A stretch of 64,000 nucleotides of DNA from Macquaria australasica (Eukaryota; Chordata; Actinopteri; Centrarchiformes; Percichthyidae). Below the pieces are notes generated by a model that did no database searches, was not told the origin of the DNA, and saw only the letters and a program-made list of their open reading frames with translations. The stretch's first letter is position 1. The number at the start of each line of letters is the position of its first letter. Made by a program: the position numbers and the translations under genes. Location of the stretch: assembly GCA_005408345.1 (NCBI GenBank), contig SEMN01000035.1, positions 834,501 through 898,500 on the forward strand, in the 5' to 3' direction. This document shows, piece by piece, positions 25,487-37,400 of this stretch.

Positions 25487-28400
25487 GTTAGGACCCGCTT
25501 GGGAAATGGGGCTGCTATGCTTTTAGTATTGTGAAGGGTGTAAACCCATTGTCTTTATAGAATTGAACATTTCAGTGTGGGAGGACGTTTCCTCTGAATG
25601 CAGTCATGATGATTTATTGTACTTTAAAACAACCCCCACTTCTTGTTTTAGTAGTGTTTTCACATATAAATTGAAATATGAGTTTGTCATTCATGCTTTT
25701 TAAGGATAGAAAAACACATTGACATCACACAATCACTGCCAGGTTATATGTAGGGGCATATAGTTACAGTTTTAGAAGCTCCACATATCCCATTGTCCTT
25801 TTACCTCCACAAATGACAGTTTTCTTGTTAATTAATTAAAATTTAGACTTGTTTCAGATCTTGCCCTAACCAACACAGTATATGGATGATATTCCTCCAT
25901 CAGAAATTATTCAAATTGTTTTAAATTGTGTTGGTTTTTACTCAAATCAAGGTGTAAAAATGTACACACCCACACAATTTAACACTGGCTTCTTCAGCTG
26001 GCTAAGACGCATGAGCTGGGCAGCCATTAATCTGCATGTAAAATAGGTGTGGACATCAAAGGACTTCCCATAATATGCCATGGCCTAAGTTTATCAGCTA
26101 CTTCAATATGGCTGGTTCACATTTATCACTTCAGTTTAGTCATGTTCAGATATTCTGTTTTTTTTTTTTAAAGCTAACAGATCTGAAATGAGGAAATAAT
26201 TGACTTTTCTGGCTCTGTAGCTCATCCGGAAGGAAGGTGAATTCCAAGCTCCCCGCCTGCTGGACGAGAAGGAGATGAGGGCCAACGAGGACATGCAGCA
26301 GAAAAAAAAGAACAGGAAATCAGTTACGCCCTGTAAAGTGAGAGAACAAGAGGGAAGGGGTGGGAAGGTCAGTGGCTGTGGTTGCTAAATAGGGAATGGT
26401 CTCTGCTATTAATTTTTCATTCACATTTTTCCTTATTACATAAAATGTGTCGTTAGCTGCTTGCACATTTTCTTTTTTTTTTAAAAGACAACATTTAACT
26501 TTATTCAAGTGCGCCTGACTTGGAGCTTTCATGTGTGCACTTTTTGTTTGTATGGGGGTGGGGGGAGGAGTTCAGGGAAGATGTGGAGGGGGTGGAGGAT
26601 CTCTAGAGAGGAAAGAGGGGGAGGGGAGCAGAGTGAAGCGGAGCACAATAACTGCAGTTGTGTGCATAACAGGGGGAGCAGTAACATGAGGGCATTAGGC
26701 CATTGGAAGGGACTGTGGGGTATTTCTCAATTCAAATGTTAATTACATGTAGTAAAAAACAAAACAAACGTTCATGTCTTGCTTGTTCATACCAAAGATA
26801 ACTTGGGTTTTGGAAATGATAAACCATTAAAAATATACATCCAAAATTTTTATTTTGTGTGCAAAGTCTTTAGAGTGTAATAGAAATCCTATGCCTTACA
26901 TTTACTGTAAATTTCTCAGGCGTCTTTAGATTTTCATCGGGTCCCGAGCAGTTGTGGGTGGGTATGTTTGACTGATTGTGTTTGTGGTAAAAAATGCACT
27001 GTTTCTTAGTTGATCTTATTAGTGCACTGTTAAGCTGGCATTTGAAACATATGTTGAACCATTATTCTTTACTTTCCTCATTAGGGCACAGGTGGAGATG
27101 AGAATGGTCCATCATCCAAAGTGCAGAAAAACTTTATTTGTGATCACTGTTACGGAGCATTTAGGAGTGGATACCACCTGAAGAGACATATCCTCATTCA
27201 CACAGGTATGGGTCATGCTTGGAACAACTTGAGTTTGCAGTTAAGCCAGAACAGCTTTTAATGCTTGATTACATGAATCATTTGTTGAAAGAGGCCCTGA
27301 AAGCTTGAGTTGGACTGAATCTAGGAGTGTGCAGCAACTGTAAGGTTTCGCAATGGCCTGCTTAAAAACCTTGTTTGGTAATAGCTTTTTCCTCACAGCT
27401 AATTGGTGGTATCTGTGGGGACTTTAACTAAAACTGGTGCTCTTCGGTTTAGGGGAGAAGCCGTATGCTTGTGCCGTGTGTGACATGAGGTTTATTCAGC
27501 GTTACCACCTGGAGAGACACAGCCTCATTCACACGGGTATGCGTCCTTTAACCGTACCCATATTACATAAATCGGACTACATCTGTAGTCTGTCACTTGA
27601 ATCAATGGACAGATGCTCAGGGTTCATTTTGTCTGTGGACAGTAATTTCCAACAAAGCCACCCCCCAAAATCTGTTCACCCCAAAATATAAAGCACAGTA
27701 TTTCTCATAAATATTGGTCCCCCAACACCAGAACAAATTTACAGAAGGCGATAATAAATACAGTGCGGTCCAGTAGTCCCGAGTCCACTATTAAAATGTT
27801 GTTTCAATCTTTATGATAAATTGTTTTTTATTTTATTTATTTATTTTTTTTGCTTTTTGGATGTCCATTATTTGCCTTAATCATATTTTATATTTTGACT
27901 GGCATCCGTTGTAGAGATGTTTGCAGGATTTGTGAATCTACAGTTATTTAGAGGATCCCAGAGATGTTGGAGGCGTGTTCCTCCTTTTCTCCAGCATGTA
28001 AAGTGGGGTTGAGCTCTGGTGCCTGTGGAGGGAGAAATTAGCCTCTCTTGTGATAAACTCTTATTGCAATTTCAAACTTTGACTTGTCTGTAGAAACAAC
28101 TTTCTTCCTGTCTGTGATACTTTGACATTGTTTGCTGCGTGACTGTTTTTGCCCAGTCGTTTTGACTTGTGTTGGTGTTAAATTGTTTTAACAAGTCAAA
28201 TAGGAGAGATCTTTGTTCATTTGAGTTTGTGTTGTTCATGCAAATGCTGTTGGCTCCTGCAAAGATGTCAGCTGGATACACTGCTCTTCACAGGGTGTGG
28301 TCACTAAAGAGTAACCACACCCAGGCTAATAATCCTGCGTGTTCTGCCATCTAGCAGTTGCTGCATGCTCTGTAAACACCTTGTGCAGTACAACACTTCA

Positions 28401-31400
28401 CAATGCACTATTGGGCAGTGCTGTATCACAGCTGGTTGTGGTCACAAGTACAACAAGACCACATCTGACCACCCACACTGTTCGACCATCCGGCAGGCAC
28501 TTCTGTTGAAGCATACTGGCCGCTTTAGTCTGTAATGTCTTGATTCTTGGTCTGGATGATTTGACAGTAGAACTTTTATATTTGTGCTGGGAAACTTTCT
28601 ACTCAAGAGAACCACTTGGCTCCACAATATTGGTTTCCTCAAACAATGTTAACAGACCAGTATGTTACAGTTTAAACTCAACGTTAAAGCACTAGCTGTA
28701 GTGACACATAAGTGACCATATTAATTTTGTCAACGTATGGTATTCTCTGTTGAAAGACCAAAATCATTCTCGCTATGTATTACAAAGAATACCCGTGCTA
28801 CTATTTGAATATTCAGATTTTTGTGACTTTTCTGTGTGCATTTGTATCAGTAATAAATAAGATTCTTGAACAACTGAGGAAAAACAAATATCAATGATCT
28901 TGCCAAATGATAACAACAAACAGTTCTGTAAACAAGACTTTTTGATAGTGGACTTGAAAGTGGACTCAAACTTGTGGACCCCAGTGTATGTATGTGAAAG
29001 CCTCCAAGCACAGGCTGCAAAAAACATGCAAGATTTCTTTATTTTTGTTAATCATTTTTGTGTGCATTAATTACTTTGTCAGTGAAAATAACTGCATGGA
29101 CATCAAAGGACTATGTTCTTAATTGTTTATGTTCAATGAAAATTGAGGATTTTAGTTAAAACCATTTGCATAGTGTTAATATTTGCGTTGCACCCTTTCA
29201 CACAAAATTCTTTTGTTTTTCATTGTTTAAGAAGTATGCGGTGGGTAAGTCAACTTCCAACCTAATCGTTTTTCCAAGTCAGTGACTCCTGCCCCAGTAC
29301 TCACCAATGCAATGCATCAATGGTAAACTTAATGTCGACCAGATCTACACAACTCAGTTAGCATGGTTTATATATACAAATATTTTATTTTATTCCAATA
29401 TCCCAGTGGCTTGAGTAAGCAGTTGCTCTTTGTGGCAAAACTGCATCTATTCTTTCTGTTTTCAACATAATACATTTTGTATGTTTTTTTTTCCCTCTCC
29501 ACATTTTCACTTATTTGATAGACTGAATAGTAATAATTGTATGCTCTGTGTGTATAGGGGTGAAGCCGTACGCTTGTTCCATGTGTGACATGAGGTTTTT
29601 CCAGCGTTACCACCTGGAGAGACACAGACTCACTCATACGGGTATGCGTCCATTTACCATACCCAGTCCAAGTTAAGAAACTATTTAATCAGGTAGTCTC
29701 ATTGAGATCAATAGGTCTTATTCAAGAGAGGCTTGAGAACAAAAACAGTCTGAACAACCACACAAACATACAAGCAAACATGCAGGCCTAAAACAACCCT
29801 TTAGGAGTTGATCAGAAAAATCTTGTCAAAATCCAATAGTAACCTTTTATGTTGGATTGATTGCTGACATTATTAAGTTGTCAAGACAATGTTAAAACAG
29901 TTTTGTTGTATTAAATTTAGCATATTATAAAAGGATTATTCATGATCCCATATTAAGGGGTCCTGAGATCAGTGTTTAGCTGTAGGAGTTCATGACTTTA
30001 AACTATTGTTTTTCCTCAACATAGATTTTTTCCCAGATGCACCTGATCTCACCCATTTATCGTTAGTAAATGTAGACTTATAAAAATATCGGTAGTAGAG
30101 AAATATTAATATGTATACAGTTTAATGCAATCTAATACAAAAGCTCTGCCATAAATCCTACTGTTAAGAAATGTATACATCTTTTGTTGAATTGTGTGGA
30201 CAAAATCTAGAAACATCATTTTTCAGTTGAAATAGCCTCTAGAATTACTGCAGGGTTGAATCATCACCTCTCTTACAGAGAGTGGCCTGATATTTAACAT
30301 GTTCAATAATGGCCCATTTATTCACTTTATGAATTGATGTGAGTAAACACCTGACATGAACTAAATGCTCCTGTGGACACCTCAAAGTGTATTATCCCTC
30401 TTGTACCATTGCTGCTCAACAGAATTTACTCTGGCTTTGTTTTTCTGTTTTCTTTTTGATTCTCCCAGGATATTGTTACTGGTGCTTGAAGAGATAAAGC
30501 TAGCTGTTAGCTATCATACATTGTGGACATAATAGTGTATGTTAATTCTACACAGCTGAGATACAATATTTATTATCAATGGATTTCTCCATGATGGTTA
30601 GGATTTTTGAAGGAATACACATGGCATCACAGCCGCAGTATAAGAGACGGGGGTGATTGGTCACAATGTATTAAGGACAAAAAAGTTTCAAGAGATTAGC
30701 TCCCTCGGGTGTTTGGAAAATCTGGTTGTGCATGGCTTTACTTGAAAGTTGAAATTTGCAAATTAATTATTTAAAGTCAATTTCTGATTTTATAGTGGGT
30801 AACAGTTTGTTTTAATGCCCTCCTGTCTGATTCAGACATACTGAAGTAGCCGATTAACTTATGCCATGGTATATTATGGGAATAGTCCTTTGATGTCCAC
30901 AGCCATTTTACATGCAGATTAATGGCTGCACAGCTCGTGTCTAAGCTGTAATTGTCTTGCTTTTTAAATTTATGTTTTTATTATATAGTTGCACAGTTGC
31001 TTATACAGATGCTTCTGCTGTAAGTTTATGGCGGAGATCAGATTGGAAGCTTTTGAAAGTTAAGGCAGATCATCACTTTGGAGTGATACAAAACAAGCAC
31101 ACTTCAAAGCAACACACATGCCACCATAAATTGAAATAATGTGCACTATGTAGACATTAAACCAATTTGCTGTAAGTTACAACATATGCTCACCACAATG
31201 CTAAAAAACGTTGTCGACACTCGTAATAGTGAACGGTGGAGAAGTGTGCTAAAGTTTCTGCTTCAGCTGGCCAGTGTGATCACCGTCTTAGACGTTTCTT
31301 TGCTGTCTCGCCGCTGACTCGTATGTCTCATTTTAAACATGCTTGGCTTATGTGCTGTTGCTGCTTTTGTTTCATGATGTACATCAGATTATTTGAAAAT

Positions 31401-34400
31401 GAATGTTCCCTGCAACAGAAGACACTTACTAATTAGAAGGAAAAGAAATGACCCCTTCGCATGAAGCTTGATTGGAATGTGTAATATCTGCCAGGTCCTG
31501 TGAATGATGCTTTCCTTTTGATGCTTAAGGAACGCCTTAGCTAATATGTTGATACTTTGTGTATGTAGGGGTGAAGCCGTACGCTTGCTCCATGTGTGAC
31601 ATGAGGTTCTTCCAACGTTACCACCTGGCAAGACACAGCCTCACTCATACTGGTATGCGTCTGCTTACCCTAGTTCATTAGGTAGTGGTGTTTTAGAAGT
31701 GCCTTATCTTTTCTACTCATAGCAGTGTAAACAGAGGTGTAGGGTGTCTAAAACGACTACCAGCTTCAAATATTCAAATTACCAGAAACACAAGACAAGA
31801 TGTATCCAGACATGTATTAGGATGGTAAAATATAAAACATGCCATTTTTAGATCTTGATGTAAATACATGCATACATAGTGGTGTGCCTGAATGTATAAA
31901 ACTTCAGCTTTTCCTCTGCTGAATGCTCTACTTTAATCTGTGCAATTAATTTGTTCTTTACTCTTAATTTTTTAAGTTAGATTTTTTTTTTTTTTTTTTT
32001 TGACTGAAGTGACCCACGTGGTCACAATACACATGACCATGTACAGTAAAACAAGCATTTGTTTCTCAGGCTGATGGCATAATGTGTGGAAGCAAAAGAA
32101 GAGCCATTCTAAGGGAAGAGTTGATGGTTATGTGTTGAAATTTGATTTTTTTTTTCCTGTTTCTAGCTTATTTACATACTTTTTATTTGTGTAGGGGTGA
32201 AGCCATACGCTTGCTCCATGTGTGACATGAGATTTTTCCAACGCTACCACTTGGCAAGACACAGCCTCACTCACACGGGTATGGGTTCACCCTTCTTTGT
32301 TACCTCAGAGCCCAAATACCCATTTTACTGAAGTTTATCTGTTCCTTGTTTATAGAATGACTTTTAGCCTGCTTTTTTAGAATATTCATAAGCATCAAGC
32401 AGTTTCACTATTGAGGCACGCTGGAGGAGTGTCCTTTTTAGTTTTTGCCTTAACCCTTTCAGGCACTATTTAGGACAGCATTTCCCAAGTTACAGTACCT
32501 CCATAGGTACTTCACTGCAGTGCCTGTAAATTACACCTCGACTTGTGTCTAAAGACTATTTTCGGCCTTTGTAATTGCAATGCATGTCAGCAGTGAAAAG
32601 CTGCAGTTCAGCAAAAAGACGTTTTCACTGAGGTCCCTTTTTTCACGCATGTCGACAGATTAGAAAATGTTAGCCAAATGCATTTAGGGTTACGTCATAC
32701 TGGTGCCACTGCTTTGGGCATGTCTGGATACATGATATAAGTGAGTGTGTCCTGTTCAGTTCATTGTGTTTCTTTTGTACAAAATACTGTGCTCTGTGTG
32801 TGCAGGGGTGAAGCCATATGCTTGCTCCATGTGTGACATGAGATTTTTCCAGAGATACCACCTGGCAAGACACACTCTCACCCATACGGGTATAAGTTTC
32901 ACTTATCCCTCTCACTTGACATTATCAGGGGTTGTAGACATTTGCCCTTGTGTGTAGGTATCGCCTACCTGTGAGAGTACTTTGACACAAAGCAAATTGT
33001 AATTTGTATTACTCAGTCCATATTATTAAATATGAAAGGTTAAAGTTTAAGCATTAGTAGATTTCTTTTTTTTTTTCTTTTCTGGTGAACTCATTGTATT
33101 TGCTAACTGCCTTTAGGGTTGACATGACACATTTTTATTTCCTGTATGTATAGAGACTAGTTGGCCATGACTTGAGATCTTGTAATAACATAACTCTGAC
33201 TACTGTGTGTAAAATGACATTTTGTGTACATAGTTCATGAGAACACTTTTCTAAAGTTTGGTACTGTGTGCGTTTAGGGGTGAAGCCATACGCTTGCTCC
33301 ATGTGTGACATGAGGTTCTTCCAGCGTTACCATTTGGCAAGACACAGCCTCACTCATACTGGTATGCTTGAATTAATTGTTCCCCTTTCACTATGAAACC
33401 TTTCATATAAACAACCTACACATGATATTTTTGAAGTCCCTCTATATACGATAACATAATTATGCCATTGTTGATAAATTAATTTCCCCTTCTAAACAGA
33501 TGTTTCATAGAATTTTTAGGCTTTGTTGGAAAACTGTCCACTGAAAAAGTGACTCACTCTGTCAGTTACCTTGTTTTGTGTGAACATTGTAATGGTACTA
33601 TTGCATGTGTTTTGTTGAGTACTATATTACATATCCAATGAAAGGCACATTACACTAAAAAGCGTTTTAAATGCAGGCATCAATAGTCTGAAATGTCAAG
33701 AAAAAGATGTTTGTCAAGTTTTTATCAGGCAAATACAAGAATGTTTGTCCTGACTAAATAGTGAAATGGTGCATCTTGAACACGGGGTAACTTGAAAAAG
33801 TTTCAACATGAACTAAAAATGGGTTTTTCACCACCATCAACAGTCTGTTTGCAGGATGACTGAATATTACTCAAGCTGGTCCAAACTGCAGTGTGTAAGC
33901 CCTGTTTCAGCACCTTAACTCTTGATGTCTGCAGGTTCTTAGACTCTTTTTCGTGTAATGTCTCTAACAGAATTTTGTCTGTAAGAAAGCATGCAGTAAT
34001 AAACAACCTGAATGCATTTCACTATGTCTTTCAAATCTGGGTGTTGATGAACTTCATCAGTGCGTTGAAATACATCTAACATTCTTGTGCTCTGTTTAGG
34101 GGTGAAGCCGTATGCTTGTACCATGTGTGACATGAGGTTTATACAACGTTACCAACTGGAGCGACACAGTCTTACTCATACGGGTACGTCCCCTGTTTTT
34201 TTTTTTTTTTTTTTTTTTTTAACCTTGACCCTCTCTTTCTCTCACTTTGGTCACGCATGCGCTCCACATTAATGTTTACATGGCTGCTTCAAACTCGAGT
34301 TTGTATTGCTTTCTGTCACTACATTGACAATATTTTAATGTTTCATATTGCTCTGCAAGTGCTTATGAAGCTCCTTGCAGATGCTACATGAAACACTAAA

Positions 34401-37400
34401 ACCACCCATACTATGTATATGAAATGACATGATGACCATGAAGCAAAAATGCCAACACCACTCTTTGGTTTGTAGCATTATTTAGCTTAAAACTGTTAGG
34501 TGTTTAGCTTTTAGATGTCAAATCCAAAAATAGTTTACATAACTGACAGGTTTCGTATTTGAATCAGCTCATCTTTGACACAATACATCATGGTGTACGC
34601 AGTCAGCCCAATAGCTGGATGTAATGAAGAATCTTTCTTGTGAAAAACAAAAGTGCTTGAAATATTGATTGATTTTTAAAAAAAAAAAAAAAAAAAGGAG
34701 AAAAAGTGTTTTGTAGCACAAACATGAATCATGAATCAAACATGAATTATCACATAGAATTTAAAAAATGCAAGAATGGAAAGATTGGGTCAAGGAAGGC
34801 GTTTACTGTGAAGCAGCTGCAGGTGTGTGACTGCCTACGGCTGATCAATTCTAGATTTGTGCAGATAAACAGGAACCAGATTAGCTGTAGCTCCCATTAT
34901 AAAGGACTCGAGGATTTTCCAGGTAATGACACGGAGACAGAGTCCTGTTCATTTTGGAACAGTTGTGGAAATGATGATCAAATTCTGAATTAAGGAGACT
35001 GTACAGGAAAAACATTTGTGCTAAAATTGAGTATTTATTTTTTCCCTGTAAAAAAACAAATGAGAGCATTGTGTCATTTCACATTCAAAGTAATGGCGAG
35101 GATAAACATACAATCCTGTTTGTTACGAATAGTTTAGTCTCATATTTGAAAACAGGTTTTGTGTAAGGATAATCTTTATTTTGTCAAGTCAGTTTTTACA
35201 GTACAATTTTTATATTTGAAGAGAGCACAGTTAATGGTTTATTTTTGCTTAAATCACAAGCTAGGTTCCTGTATGATAGTTTTCAGAGCCGTTTCCGTTG
35301 CTTTAAATCAGTTTTTTAAGTTATATTACAATTAAATGTTCAATCTCAATGTGTTGTGCATAGTTGTTTACCAACTGCCTAAAATTGTCTAACCTCTGCG
35401 ATCAGCGTCACACAAATTCAAGTATTTACGTTAACAAATCTATTCCAGAAATCTGGATGAGATGTTTGAAATTATATGAACACAAGCACCTATTGGCATT
35501 GTGTGGAAAAACTTGTTATTTTGCTAGTTGGAATTTGCCCACTAAGGACTTTGGTTTCACCTCAATTAATTGTCTGGTCATTTGGTGGGTTTTTAGGTTT
35601 GAAGATAAGTTAATTTAGCTTTTTACACTGAATATTTTTTATAATCCCTCAATTTTTCTAATTTAAACTTTGGCCATAAACCTTTAGCAGTTACATTTGA
35701 ACTTAAATCAGATGTGAAAATGTCACTTCCAATTGCAAAAGCAGATTTTTGAAGCATGCTGGAATTTCCAGTGTAAACAAAGCGCTGATAAGTGCAACCA
35801 AACTTTACTAAGCAATTAGTAAAGTTTAACGTCGATCATTTTTGGCAGTTGATTGTTATATGCTAAAGTTGGTACTTTGTGTGTATAGGGGTGAAGCCGT
35901 ACGCTTGCACCATGTGTGACAAGAGGTTTTTTCAGCGCTACCACCTGGCGAGACACAGCCTCACTCATATGGGTATGCGTCAGCCAATCTTAACCCAGTC
36001 ACAAGATTAGGATGCTGCAACGTCTGTATGCTTGATCTAGTCTGAAATATATGTATTTATACACAAATGATTCAAGTTTAATAATATCGCATACATGACA
36101 TCATCATCTCATGTGTTGTGTAAGTGGATTTTAGATCCCCTCTGGGAATTTTGTAATTTGAATCAAGCATCTCATCATATCATATTGTACCCTTGTGAGT
36201 AATTTTAGGGTATGACATTGGTTATTAACCACCGATATCAATTTAGTCCAGATTGATACTTAAGTTTTAAAAATTGAGTACAGATTTATTTTCTCTTGGT
36301 GGCAGAGACACAAAAATAATTCTCTTGATGCTCTGCGTCTTAGGTGTGAAACCTTATGCTTGCACCATGTGTGACATGAAGTTTTTTCAGCGTTACCACC
36401 TGGCGAGACACAGCCTCACTCATACGGGTATGGGTCCGTGCACCGTGCCCATGACATTCAGTGATAGAAATCAGTGTGCACATTGAATTTTGTTAGTTCA
36501 CTTCAGACAAATGCCTGTTACATGTAAGGGAAATGTCAATAGGAAGTTTTAACAAGGTTTCCTAGTCTGCTGATGTTAGCCAGTTAACCGTAAATTATTA
36601 TTTAGGCTTTTTTTTAATGTTTGTTGGTAACTACAACACCACAAAATGGATAAAGGCATTATGAAGGAAATATGTAGGGGGAAACGTTTTGTGTTTTTGC
36701 ATGAATTGGCAATTGTGTGGTTAATAACCAATAGTGCAGATATTAATTCCTAAATTAAAAAAATGGAAAATGAGGCAAAGTAATATAATACTGCTACTTT
36801 GCATTTAGGTGTGAAACCTTATGCTTGCACCATGTGTGACAAGAGGTTTTTTCAGCGCTACCACCTGGCGAGACACAGCCTCACTCATATGGGTATGCGT
36901 CCGCCCACCTTACCCATGTCATTGAGATCAGCCTGTACTTACATTATGTTAGATACAGAGTCAGCCACCTAAGGTAGTTATCAGTTACTGATCAGTAGAA
37001 CGATTTCTTGATCAAGCCTACCCTACATTATGTGTGTAAATGCAACATTAAAGCAAGTCGTAATGTGTAAAGAGATACAGGACTGCAACATCATCAGCTC
37101 ATTTGATGTGTTAAGTTGTGGATTTGAGAATTGGTTCACACAGTTTGATGTAAAACAACCATTAAAAACAAGAATTAATTTCTTAAAAAGGAAATTCAAA
37201 ACAATTGAAAAAAAGTGGTTAACAACCCATCAATTCTGAATAGGTATTTGAAGTATATTGCTTATTGATGGATTGTGAACACAAAAAAAATACAAGTCTG
37301 AAAATAATACCTTAATGCTCTGCGTCTAGGTGTGAAACCTTTTGCTTGTACCATGTGTGACATGAGGTTTGTTCAGCGTTACCACCTGGCGAGACACAGC

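Noticed and set aside
31982..32001. Long T and A homopolymers in znf740 introns (also near 34197 and 34678)
   Set aside because: Ordinary intron homopolymers; no sign of retrotransposon bodies next to them.
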